Of a DNA stretch of 53,712 nucleotides, positions 1 to 7,680 are shown one piece after another; within the stretch, counting starts at the first letter, position 1, and each line of letters starts with the position of its first letter. The translations under genes were made by a program, and so were the position numbers. This stretch comes from a virus, in the IMG/VR virus record IMGVR_UViG_3300008113_006113, positions 1-53,712 of that record. One strand, 5' to 3'. The notes beneath the pieces were generated by a model, which searched no databases, had not been told where the DNA came from, and worked only from the letters and a program-made list of their open reading frames with translations.

Positions 1-373
1 CGTTATTGGAGTCATAGATAACTATAGCCCAAAATCCATCCCAAGTTTGAATGTGCGGGGTATATGTGGCAGCAAAGAATTCTAAATTACCTCCTTTGTA
101 CCCGGAGAATAAGCTACACAAGTATTCTGTGTCAGAAGTATATAGGTTCTGATCATAGTTAAAAATCTCGCCATTGAACATTAAATAAACTCCAGGAGAT
201 ATCTCTCTTGGCTGAATCCAGTCATCACCATCTAAAGTTTGAATAGGTAGCCTATGATGACAAAGGGTAACGTTATCAAGTTCTTCAATAGATCTCTCTA
301 TACCTCTATGCTTTATCGTGTCTAAAATGTTGGGATTTTTTTCTGCCCTAGTTGTTAATAATATTCCGCACAT
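1..373 (-). CDS. Asparagine-synthase-type class II glutamine amidotransferase (partial, C-terminus outside window)
   Basis: I translated this open frame directly; it runs off the left edge, so only about the first 124 residues are present. The protein starts MCGI, placing the nucleophilic Cys at position 2 after Met removal, as in class II (Ntn) glutamine amidotransferases. It then shows the asparagine synthase B order of motifs: HRG near residue 22, CHHRLPI near 38, NGEIFNY near 66, SDTEYL near 77 and DGFWAIVIYD near 115. This domain releases ammonia from glutamine; the synthetase domain that would define the acceptor is outside the window. It could be asparagine synthase or an amidotransferase that modifies a nucleotide, sugar or peptide. 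It follows the P-loop kinase gene with 4 nt between them and probably shares its promoter. Confidence 0.82.
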   Translation of the reverse strand, partial: MCGILLTTRAEKNPNILDTIKHRGIERSIEELDNVTLCHHRLPIQTLDGDDWIQPREISPGVYLMFNGEIFNYDQNLYTSDTEYLCSLFSGYKGGNLEFFAATYTPHIQTWDGFWAIVIYDSNN

Positions 374-377
374 ATTT

Positions 378-938
378 TTAATTAAAAAGTATATCTTCAA
401 ACATTGAACCTATGTTGCTCACTGATTGATCATCAAATCCGTTTATAAATACCCATATTCTATCGAGACCAGCTTCTTGGAACATTGATATCACCTTTAC
501 GTAGGTTTCTCTTTCTCTAGGATCACCATCGATGTGATCCCATTGATCCTTATCTCTATCAGACTTATCAGGGTTATTGCCCTGAATGTAGATTATTGTT
601 ATTTGATCCAACAAAGAATACTTCTTCAATATTTCTATCTGATCTCTAGCTTCATCTTCCGTGATTCTACCCTCAAGTAATCCCCAAACCAAAACAGTCA
701 ATATTCCTCTGTCGTGAATAAAAGACTCGTGTTCAAGATCCTTAGCCAGCTGCATAAGCATAAACTCTTTTCCTAGAGAGAATGCATGTGCTTCCTTGCT
801 ATCCACACTTTTTAAATTTAGATCTTTAAAAAAGTTTGCAAATTTAAACTGGAATCTCGGTATATGAAAGGAGTCCGAGATGAACTCGGATAAAAATGTC
901 TTGCCTGAATTTCTGGGACCTTCGAATACGTATACCAT
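378..938 (-). CDS. P-loop nucleotide kinase-like protein
   Basis: A 186-residue protein with an N-terminal Walker A motif (GPRNSGKT, about residues 7-14) directly after a hydrophobic first strand, and a DRG motif near residue 76. The layout resembles deoxynucleoside or nucleoside-monophosphate kinases and T4-type dNMP kinases, but the substrate cannot be read. A longer reading starting at 983 is possible, but a TAnnTTTG promoter box at 981-988 would then overlap the start codon. I therefore take the ATG at 938, which immediately precedes the MVYVFEG strand and the P-loop. It is first in a short operon with the downstream amidotransferase. Kinase class is confident; specificity is unknown. Confidence 0.6.
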   Translation of the reverse strand: MVYVFEGPRNSGKTFLSEFISDSFHIPRFQFKFANFFKDLNLKSVDSKEAHAFSLGKEFMLMQLAKDLEHESFIHDRGILTVLVWGLLEGRITEDEARDQIEILKKYSLLDQITIIYIQGNNPDKSDRDKDQWDHIDGDPRERETYVKVISMFQEAGLDRIWVFINGFDDQSVSNIGSMFEDILFN

Positions 939-980
939 ATATTTCTTTCTATAGCGGAACACAATACATGTTCCACTTAG

Positions 981-988
981 CAAATATA
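981..988 (-). promoter_or_regulatory. Bacteroidota-type -7 box (TATATTTG)
   Basis: The minus strand reads TATATTTG, matching the TAnnTTTG -7 element of the Bacteroidota primary sigma factor. It sits about 43 nt upstream of the kinase ATG at 938 and just after the terminator at 1013-1042. The -33 region is only T-rich. The position supports the kinase start at 938 rather than 983. Confidence 0.55.
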
Positions 989-1012
989 ATAAATTAGTAC
1001 GGAAAGGCCACG

Positions 1013-1042
1013 AAAAACCCCAATCTTTTTAGATTGGGGTTT
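1013..1042 (-). terminator. Intrinsic terminator after the internal-protein operon
   Basis: A perfect 12-bp inverted repeat (AAACCCCAATCT at 1015-1026, its complement at 1031-1042) with a 4-nt loop. On the minus strand the stem is followed by a T run. It lies 5 nt past the last stop codon (1047) of the leftward transcript. Confidence 0.9.
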
Positions 1043-1046
1043 AGTA

Positions 1047-1256
1047 TTATTTAGTGTCGGTATTGACGCATTTAAAAGGTGCTTGTTGGGGAACCTCGCT
1101 AAATTCAGTAGCATTCATTCTCTTAACATGGGTTGCTATGCTAGGGTAAATGTCAGCAGCTATGTAATAACAATTGTTTCCAAGTATGCTTTTTATACCA
1201 CTTTCAGATCCCTTCATTTCAGCAAGAATACCCATTCCGTCAAGAGCAGAAGACAT
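1047..1256 (-). CDS. Small ORF or C-terminal extension of the 713-residue virion protein
   Basis: As a separate gene this is 69 residues from the ATG at 1256. The same frame is open all the way back to the UGA that ends the 713-residue protein (1332-1334), giving 94 sense codons after that stop. The 25 codons between the UGA and the ATG encode protein-like sequence beginning TYEGSKIIVGEYDNIKK, which resembles VYEGKIVI inside the upstream protein. The product could therefore arise by UGA readthrough, by reinitiation at 1256, or be a fragment split off by a recent nonsense change. No known domain recognised. A terminator follows immediately. Confidence 0.5.
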   Translation of the reverse strand: MSSALDGMGILAEMKGSESGIKSILGNNCYYIAADIYPSIATHVKRMNATEFSEVPQQAPFKCVNTDTK

Positions 1257-1331
1257 CTGTCTTTTTGATGTGGTCTTTCTCTTTTTGATGTTATCATATT
1301 CACCTACAATAATTTTTGATCCCTCGTAAGT

Positions 1332-3473
1332 TCAAAGTGGTCCAGTATCTGAATCATCCTCAGTTAGACCGAATATACTATCTTTAGAGATTCTTTTAGC
1401 TGTAGATGCTCCTAGTACGTTGTCATTGATCCATTTTATACAGCTTATGAATTTACTTCCGTCGAATGTAACGCAGTTAGCTATCATGATAAGAAAGTTG
1501 TTAATTGCGACGAATTCCTCTTTACCCAAATCTGGATTTTTGTCACTCTTCTGCAGAGCTATATTAAATGCTCTAGATACGTCTCCCTTAAGATTGTCAT
1601 AGTCAACAAAAGGAATTTCCCTGTTTTTGATAGTGGATTCCATCATTTCAAAAGGACCTGATAAATCTAAATCGTCATTATTAGAATTCTTTTTGAGTAA
1701 TGATTTAATACCATCATATCTCCACTGTGGTCTGATCATACCAAATGTTGTCCATCCCTTAAGATAATTTCTAAGGAATTCAGTAGCGTCCTCGTTACCT
1801 AAAGTTTTAATCTGTCTGGTCTCTGCCCACTTAGTCCAGTTACAAGGAGTTTTTAAAGAAGACGAAGCTAGATTGATGTTATAAACTGCTCCATTTGCAA
1901 AGAAGTAAGAGAATTCCTCAGCAGGACTCGCTTTATCTAAAGCTGCATTCCAATCTTTTATGAATTCCGTATTATAAGAAGATTTAAGAGATCCGTCCTG
2001 TTTAACGAAATCGTCAGACTCCACCTTTATATTATAATTCTGTCTAAGCTTTTTAGCTAAAGAGCGAACTCCTGAAGAAGATTTTCCACCCGAATGAGAT
2101 GATTCACCTTCCTTGCCTGAAGAATGGGAAATAGCTGAATTTGCCTTATACTGAACTTGTAGTTCTTTTTCAAATTCAGAATTGTTTATAACGATTTTTC
2201 CTTCATACACAGGAGAAAACATTTCAGATATACTCTTCACGTGGCCGGAAGCGAAAACGCTTTCGTTCATTTTAGATCCTATAGTATTTAAAGCCGTTTG
2301 TATTGCTTTTTTATCCTTAGCGGAAACCCAATCAGAAGAAATCATATCTTTTAAAAGAGTTTGATCTATTTGTCCATTAGCGTTCTTATTGCCGCTTAAC
2401 TTTTGAATAGTAGCAATAACGGAAGTCGTTGCTGGACCGTATTTACCATTTGGACCTCCTTTAGATTTTATCAATTTACCAGCCGAAGGTATACCATTAC
2501 AAAGAGCGGTTTGGATGGCAAAGATCAATCCACTTCCTTTAATCTTTCTGTCTTCGTTTTCGTCTTTTATTATTCTAACAGCTAATCCGTATTGTGTCTT
2601 AGCTCTAGTCATTAGATCCAATGCTTGGTTAACCAAATTAGTAACGTCCGAGTAAGTTGTGTAAACTTCCTCGTCATCTTCTAACTTCTGTAAAGTTCTA
2701 TTTGCTGTTTGGATCATAGAATTATAGAATTCTTCCTGAGCTTTCTCTACCTTTTTTTCGAGATCCTCTAAAGACTTTCTATTTCTATCCCCACCTTCGG
2801 TGTTATCTAATATCTTTCTTTGCTCATCGAAATCCAGAAAAATTCTTTTCCAGTCTTTACCGTATCCAGATTTTTGATCCTTGCCTTCTGACGAACTAAT
2901 TAGGTTGGTAAGATTTTTTCTAAGATTCTCAACCCTGTTTTTATATCCGGTAAAGATAGATTCATTTAAGGTATCTCCATATTCAAATCCTTCACTATCG
3001 TTTAGTTTTTTAGCTTCCTCCTCTGCTTGCTTAGCTATATTATCTATGGAATTTTGAAGCTTAGTAGCAGACAATTTAAACTGCTTAAATACAACATCAT
3101 CCTTAGACTTAGAAATCTCCGATGCTCTATCTAAAGCCTCACAGAATTTTTTAAGACTGTCTAAATAAAGTCTTTTCGTTTCAGCAAATCTAGAATCCAG
3201 CAAATCATTGTCATCCGCATAATCTATTAATTTTGCGGTTAATGATTTTACAGTTTTAGAATCTGCAACATCTGAAAGTTTAAGTCTAATAACATCAGGA
3301 TTTCTATCTCTCTTTGGGGCTAAATCGAATGTTAATATCTTAAAAGCATTTAAAGCATTATCGCAGACTTTAACAAGCAAAGAATCAACCTGCTCATTTT
3401 CTAAAAGTCTTGTGTGATATTCCTCTAATAAGGTCTTCGCTACCGGATTGTAAATGTATGGATTGTTATTCAT
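1332..3473 (-). CDS. Large helical virion-interior protein with a peptidoglycan-binding-like segment
   Basis: 713 residues, largely charged and helical. Residues about 315-378 resemble a peptidoglycan-binding (PF01471-like) fold: IQTAL, then a Gly-rich turn, KYGPATTSVIATIQK and NGQIDQTLLKDM. It carries candidate maturation-protease sites of the T4 gp21 type: LNE|S at 169-172, MNE|S at 402-405 and VYE|G at 422-425. The segment after the first site (SIFTGYKNRV) resembles those after sites in the next two proteins. It is the last complete gene of the operon starting at 5808, ends in a UGA, and has an in-frame extension. I infer a head-internal protein, possibly ejected with DNA. A tail or baseplate role is not excluded. 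Confidence 0.55.
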   Translation of the reverse strand: MNNNPYIYNPVAKTLLEEYHTRLLENEQVDSLLVKVCDNALNAFKILTFDLAPKRDRNPDVIRLKLSDVADSKTVKSLTAKLIDYADDNDLLDSRFAETKRLYLDSLKKFCEALDRASEISKSKDDVVFKQFKLSATKLQNSIDNIAKQAEEEAKKLNDSEGFEYGDTLNESIFTGYKNRVENLRKNLTNLISSSEGKDQKSGYGKDWKRIFLDFDEQRKILDNTEGGDRNRKSLEDLEKKVEKAQEEFYNSMIQTANRTLQKLEDDEEVYTTYSDVTNLVNQALDLMTRAKTQYGLAVRIIKDENEDRKIKGSGLIFAIQTALCNGIPSAGKLIKSKGGPNGKYGPATTSVIATIQKLSGNKNANGQIDQTLLKDMISSDWVSAKDKKAIQTALNTIGSKMNESVFASGHVKSISEMFSPVYEGKIVINNSEFEKELQVQYKANSAISHSSGKEGESSHSGGKSSSGVRSLAKKLRQNYNIKVESDDFVKQDGSLKSSYNTEFIKDWNAALDKASPAEEFSYFFANGAVYNINLASSSLKTPCNWTKWAETRQIKTLGNEDATEFLRNYLKGWTTFGMIRPQWRYDGIKSLLKKNSNNDDLDLSGPFEMMESTIKNREIPFVDYDNLKGDVSRAFNIALQKSDKNPDLGKEEFVAINNFLIMIANCVTFDGSKFISCIKWINDNVLGASTAKRISKDSIFGLTEDDSDTGPL

Positions 3474-3483
3474 AATTTGAATT

Positions 3484-3744
3484 TTAGTATATATTGTCTT
3501 TAGTTCCTTCCGCTTCAGATTTCTGCATTTCTGCAGAAAGTGATTTGAGTAAAACAGAGATTTCCTGGTATATCGAAGCTTGCTTATTTATGCTAGCAAT
3601 TTCAGAATTAAAGTCACCCTTTTTCTTGGAATCTTTAGCCCCTTTTATCTCGTCAAATTTCTGGGAAATGTTGGTTTTAATCTCCTGAACTTTTGTCTTA
3701 TCGCTATCAGCTTCTTTTATCAGAAATTCCTTAAACTTAAGCAT
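3484..3744 (-). CDS. Small head-internal (IPIII-like) protein
   Basis: 86 residues, highly charged and predicted coiled-coil. The N-terminus MLKFKEFLIKE|ADSDK resembles the T4 internal-protein capsid-targeting sequence, a short basic/hydrophobic peptide ending in an IxE|A cleavage site (T4 IPIII starts MKTYQEFIAEA). Its start overlaps the stop of the 309-residue gene upstream, indicating coupled translation. By this resemblance I infer packaging into the prohead core and cleavage on maturation. It could instead be a tail chaperone; no enzymatic motif is visible. Confidence 0.5.
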   Translation of the reverse strand: MLKFKEFLIKEADSDKTKVQEIKTNISQKFDEIKGAKDSKKKGDFNSEIASINKQASIYQEISVLLKSLSAEMQKSEAEGTKDNIY

Positions 3745-4666
3745 ATTTTCTTGCTATTGTTATTTTAGATCTAAGATCTCTGATCTCGTCCATATATTTC
3801 TCTCTGATCTCCTTAATTTTTTGAGAAGCGAATTCTCTAGCTTTATCCTTGTTTTCTGCGTTCTCAACTTCTTTGTTCAGAATATCTCTTTCCATATCCA
3901 TTGCAACGTATCTGTCATTTCTCTCTTTTAAAAGAAATGAAACTAGGCTTTTAGCTTGCTTAGACGAAAGATCTTTTACTGCATTAGTAAAATCTACTAA
4001 AGGTAACTTCGAAAGAAATTCAAAAGAAGCATCTGTGCCACCTCCTGCTTCGGATTCTCCACTTTCAGATCTTGTTCTGGTGGTTTTTTCTTTTTTGAAT
4101 CTTTCAGCATTCTCAATGTCCTTAGTCATGAGGTTACCGTATCTGTTTCTGAAATCAGTGTCTTTCTGTTTAGCTCTTAATACAGCAGCTTTATATTTAG
4201 CATATAAAGATCCGGAAAGTGAAGAATCAGCTAAATTCTTAGCTCTTTTGTACATCTCCTCTGCGATGTCAGCATCAACCTTGGTCTTCAGCTTTTCCCA
4301 ATAGAAACGAATTCTTTTATTTTCTCCGATAACGTCTCTAACTTTAACGAATATGCTTTCAGTCTTTTTCTCGTGAGATCTTGACTGAGCATTCATCAGC
4401 TCATGATTTCTTTGTATAAGTCTGTCTATTCTTTTAATCTCTGCGGGATCACTTTTAGTCTGGGATCTTTCGAGATCTAATTTATCGATCTCCACATTGA
4501 TATCTTCCCACTTTTCAACATACTCAAGTTCTGCTGATCTGTACTCGTTGGCTAATTTATCAAGTGCATCTATACTCCCTCCAAAAGTACTGCTCAACCA
4601 GTTTTTAATCTGATCGAATAAGCCAGCTTCATTTAAGCTGTTCCAATCTTTAAATTTTAAAGTCAT
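3737..4666 (-). CDS. Coiled-coil head-internal protein with N-terminal targeting/cleavage motif
   Basis: 309 residues, almost entirely charged heptad-like helix. The first 14 residues (MTLKFKDWNSLNE|A) look like a T4-style capsid-targeting peptide ending in LNE|A. The following GLFDQIKNWL matches the pattern after cleavage sites in the neighbouring 380- and 713-residue proteins: a hydrophobic, F, then IKN or YKN. A short acidic Ser/Gly-rich linker (SESGESEAGGG) lies near residue 205. Its start shares a TAATG junction with the upstream gene. The inferred role is prohead core or ejected internal protein. No catalytic motif seen. Confidence 0.5.
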   Translation of the reverse strand: MTLKFKDWNSLNEAGLFDQIKNWLSSTFGGSIDALDKLANEYRSAELEYVEKWEDINVEIDKLDLERSQTKSDPAEIKRIDRLIQRNHELMNAQSRSHEKKTESIFVKVRDVIGENKRIRFYWEKLKTKVDADIAEEMYKRAKNLADSSLSGSLYAKYKAAVLRAKQKDTDFRNRYGNLMTKDIENAERFKKEKTTRTRSESGESEAGGGTDASFEFLSKLPLVDFTNAVKDLSSKQAKSLVSFLLKERNDRYVAMDMERDILNKEVENAENKDKAREFASQKIKEIREKYMDEIRDLRSKITIARKYA

Positions 4667-5808
4667 TATTCGTCGTTTAGTTTATTCTTTGCTGATCTCA
4701 ATTTACCAAGATCGATAGTACCGGTAGATGTAACAAAAATATCAGAAATTATTTTCTTAGTTCCTGAATTAGCATCCTCGCCATCAACTATTCCCTGATT
4801 TATTAAATTAGCTAGCTGGGTAAACTCTTGCTCTTTACTTAGCTTTTTCTCTATATCCCCTTCGGTTTTGCCCAAGTTTCTGAACAATCTAAGGAGGTTT
4901 CTCTTAGCATCTAAAGCTGAGCTAATTTCAAGTAACTCTATTCTGCTTTTTTCAATATATGATTTACTAACCTTGTCTGGATTGGATTTAAGTCTCTTTT
5001 CCAAAACATTAATTTTTCTTTCCATATCCGCTTTTAGATCAGCAATTTCTTTCTCAAGATCTTTCTTTCTCTCTATTATATCCTTAGCTTTTCTGCTAGA
5101 AACTTTCTTCTTTTCAGCCTCCGGATCCACTGATAAATCTTCAACATTTTCAGGATTCTTAGATTTCTCGTCATCCTCCATTTTATCCTTAAGATCTTGA
5201 GCTTTTTCCTCCGCCTCTTTCTTTTTCTTCATTATTCTTTCCTCAAATTTCTTAATCTCCTCTGCATCAGCTTTATCTTTAGCCATTTGATATTCAAGCT
5301 CAGCTAAAGCGATTTCATCGTCTGCTCTTCCCGCTTCATAATACTCTCTTCTTCTTGTATTGTTGTCTATGGCTTTTGTTATGAAATCCTTTGCTTTTTT
5401 AATCTTAAGTGAATTAGATTTAAGGAAAGATTCGAACTCCTTAATCTTTGAATCTCTATCCCTTTCTAATGCAGTTATTCTTTCCTTATCGTTTATAGAG
5501 CTTAAACCATCTATTTGGGATTCTAGTTTATCAACAGACTCCTCAAAGGCTGCTTTTTTTTCGATCCCGTCTATTTCAAGTTCAACCAAGATCTTTCTAG
5601 CCTTGTCTATCATGCCAACGCTAGATAATGATCCTAAGAAAAATTTAGAAAGTGAATTTTTGATGTAATCCCCAAAAATTCCCTCATTTACTGTGTGATT
5701 AGGTTCTGCTGTTTCTAAAGAGTTGAACTCTTCTCTAAGATCAGAACTTGCAGTTTCGATCAGATACTCGTATTTTTTGAAATCATTAAATGATGGTAGA
5801 TTCTTCAT
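4666..5808 (-). CDS. Coiled-coil head-internal protein, first gene of its operon
   Basis: 380 residues with long Lys/Glu-rich coiled coils, roughly residues 70-330. The N-terminal 60 residues contain LIE|T near residue 18 and VNE|G near 42, the second followed by IFGDYIKNSL, the motif shared with the 309- and 713-residue proteins. The segment FNDFKKYEYL resembles FSDFKKVAYQL inside the 893-residue protein. A late-type promoter lies 27 nt upstream (5835-5842), so the gene is probably expressed with structural genes. I infer a capsid-internal protein; coiled-coil content alone would also fit a scaffold. Confidence 0.5.
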   Translation of the reverse strand: MKNLPSFNDFKKYEYLIETASSDLREEFNSLETAEPNHTVNEGIFGDYIKNSLSKFFLGSLSSVGMIDKARKILVELEIDGIEKKAAFEESVDKLESQIDGLSSINDKERITALERDRDSKIKEFESFLKSNSLKIKKAKDFITKAIDNNTRRREYYEAGRADDEIALAELEYQMAKDKADAEEIKKFEERIMKKKKEAEEKAQDLKDKMEDDEKSKNPENVEDLSVDPEAEKKKVSSRKAKDIIERKKDLEKEIADLKADMERKINVLEKRLKSNPDKVSKSYIEKSRIELLEISSALDAKRNLLRLFRNLGKTEGDIEKKLSKEQEFTQLANLINQGIVDGEDANSGTKKIISDIFVTSTGTIDLGKLRSAKNKLNDE

Positions 5809-5834
5809 TACTAAACAATAATATTTTTATACTG

Positions 5835-5842
5835 TATATATC
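5835..5842 (-). promoter_or_regulatory. Late promoter (GATATATA)
   Basis: The minus strand reads GGGATATATAC, 27 nt upstream of the 380-residue gene. It matches the motif upstream of other virion genes in this window. Confidence 0.65.
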
Positions 5843-5877
5843 CCTAAGCATTTTTATTCCTTAACCACACTACACAA

Positions 5878-5905
5878 AAAACCCTAGGATTGCTCCTAGG
5901 GTTTT
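5878..5905 (-). terminator. Intrinsic terminator after the major capsid gene
   Basis: 11-bp perfect stem (AAAACCCTAGG / CCTAGGGTTTT) with a 6-nt loop and a T run on the minus strand, 21 nt past the capsid stop codon. It separates the capsid transcript from the internal-protein operon. Confidence 0.9.
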
Positions 5906-5925
5906 AGTTATTAGGTTAGTTAAGA

Positions 5926-7650
5926 TTAAGCTAAACCACCAGCAGGTACGTTAACATAGAATGTCAAGTACATAGTTTCTGGTAAGAAACCAGCTTCTAC
6001 TAGAGCGTATCTTGATTTAACTGCGATTTTAGGTGACATTGTACCTTCAGAGATAGTCTGAATAGATTCAGCCATCATGTAAGGCATAAATTTGATACCT
6101 GGTTCGTCGTCTCCACCTTTTCTACCGATACAAACTCTTGTATCATTGTAGCTCATGTTTTGATCAACATATACAGTCATACCAGCAAGCGAACCTACAG
6201 GGTATAAAGTACCGTTGTTTTGAGTTAAAGTGTTAGAGAACGGTGCGAAAGTGAACTGAGAGATATCTTGAAGTGCACTTGCAACTGCAGCGTTTGTAAC
6301 GATGAAGTTAGCAGGACCTCTTCTACCTCTGTTAGCTACCACGTTAGCAGCTGCAAGGATTCTTGAGAATAATCTTCTTTGTAAAGTTGATAAGTTCTCA
6401 TAACCTCCTGATGCAGGACCTGCAGGGATTGTCATAGCTTGAGTAGTGTCGTCTTTCTTAACGTAAGCGGCTGTAGTACCAGCACCACCACCGATGATCA
6501 AGTTCAAGTTAAGGTTTTGGTTTTCAGTGTTAAGGAACTGAGTGTGGTTAGACCAACCTAAAGCAAATGTTCTTGAAAGGATGTGCTTGTTGATTGCTTG
6601 AGAAACCTCGTTAACCAATGCGTTCTCGATCATTGAAATAACGTCGATACCGAATTGTTTGTTAAGGTCTTGGATTTGCTCAGTTGTAACTGATGCAGCA
6701 ACTTGGAAAGTTTCAGCTTCTACGAATTTAGTGAAAGTTGAAAGACCCATTGAGTTGTAGTAAGTAGACTCAGCAACACCTCTTAACATTGGGTTGTAAG
6801 TTTTAGTACCATCAACGTAAGGACCTTGCCAAGCTTGGTCGTTGTTGAAACCAGCACCAGAGAAACCTTGGATGTGATCTTCTAAAGCTTTAACTAGCTG
6901 TGCAGCGTAGTTAACTGAAGATGCTCCAGTGTAGAAACCAGAACCACCTGCTGAAGTAACTACTTGTGCAGGAGTACCGTTGATGTAAGAAGCAACGTTA
7001 GAACCTGAAGCTAAACCAGTAACTTGGAAGATAGGGTAACCATCAATTCTTGATAGACCTACGAAAGTTAAAAGTAAAGTAGTACCAACAGAAGCAGTAG
7101 CACCTACAGTGAATGTACCAGCAGTAGCACCAGTAACACCTGTTCCAGTTGCTGATTGGTAAACTGGGAATTTAATTAATGAAGGAGCAGTAGCTAACTG
7201 ATCAGCAGCTGAAGAAGCAGCAGCAGCAGCAACTTTACCACCTGCGTATACGTAATCTAAGTAAGATAAGATACCAGTTGGACCTGACATAGGGATAACA
7301 GGAACGATATCAAAACCTACAGTCTTCGCAGCTACCTGAATAGCTAATGGAAGTAATGAAGGGAATTTATCTCCTGAACCTTGCCAGCTGTTGTTGTAGA
7401 AACCAGCGTTAGCGCCAGTTGATAGAGCAGCGCCACCACCGAATGATGCGCCTGGGAATGCTGGAGGAGCTACAGTACCCATACCGTTTACAACGCCTAA
7501 TGAGTTGTATGCACCAGCAGACTCGTTTAATGAATGGTAATGACAATATTTAGTCAACCAACCTTTTTTGCTTTCATCTGTGATACCAGCCTTGCTCTCG
7601 ATAAGAGGTGACCAAGTTTCATAGATTTCTTGTTCGTTAATCAATTTCAT
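5926..7650 (-). CDS. 23: Major capsid protein (T4 gp23-like)
   Basis: 574 residues. The segment SGDKFPSLLPLAIQVAA, the nearby PMSGPTG, and the C-terminal SRYALVEAGF region follow the T4 gp23 family pattern, and the length is near that of gp23 (about 520). A gp21-type cleavage site, LNE|S at residues 41-44, would remove a short N-terminal propeptide as in T4. It is followed by a strong terminator. A GATAAATAAA element 21-30 nt upstream of the ATG resembles the T4 late promoter TATAAATA. Codon use is more regular than in neighbours, as expected for a highly expressed gene. Confidence 0.93.
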   Translation of the reverse strand: MKLINEQEIYETWSPLIESKAGITDESKKGWLTKYCHYHSLNESAGAYNSLGVVNGMGTVAPPAFPGASFGGGAALSTGANAGFYNNSWQGSGDKFPSLLPLAIQVAAKTVGFDIVPVIPMSGPTGILSYLDYVYAGGKVAAAAASSAADQLATAPSLIKFPVYQSATGTGVTGATAGTFTVGATASVGTTLLLTFVGLSRIDGYPIFQVTGLASGSNVASYINGTPAQVVTSAGGSGFYTGASSVNYAAQLVKALEDHIQGFSGAGFNNDQAWQGPYVDGTKTYNPMLRGVAESTYYNSMGLSTFTKFVEAETFQVAASVTTEQIQDLNKQFGIDVISMIENALVNEVSQAINKHILSRTFALGWSNHTQFLNTENQNLNLNLIIGGGAGTTAAYVKKDDTTQAMTIPAGPASGGYENLSTLQRRLFSRILAAANVVANRGRRGPANFIVTNAAVASALQDISQFTFAPFSNTLTQNNGTLYPVGSLAGMTVYVDQNMSYNDTRVCIGRKGGDDEPGIKFMPYMMAESIQTISEGTMSPKIAVKSRYALVEAGFLPETMYLTFYVNVPAGGLA

Positions 7651-7670
7651 GATTTTAGTTGTTTTTTTTA

Positions 7671-7680
7671 TTTATTTATC
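7671..7680 (-). promoter_or_regulatory. Late promoter of the capsid gene (GATAAATAAA)
   Basis: The minus strand reads GATAAATAAA starting 30 nt upstream of the capsid ATG. It matches the window's late motif with A for T at the fifth base and is nearly the T4 TATAAATA box. It overlaps the stop codon of the protease gene. Confidence 0.6.

Noticed and set aside
1083-1268. Plus-strand ORF opposite the 69-residue frame
   Set aside because: It overlaps the likely extension and terminator region and lacks any promoter or recognisable domain.
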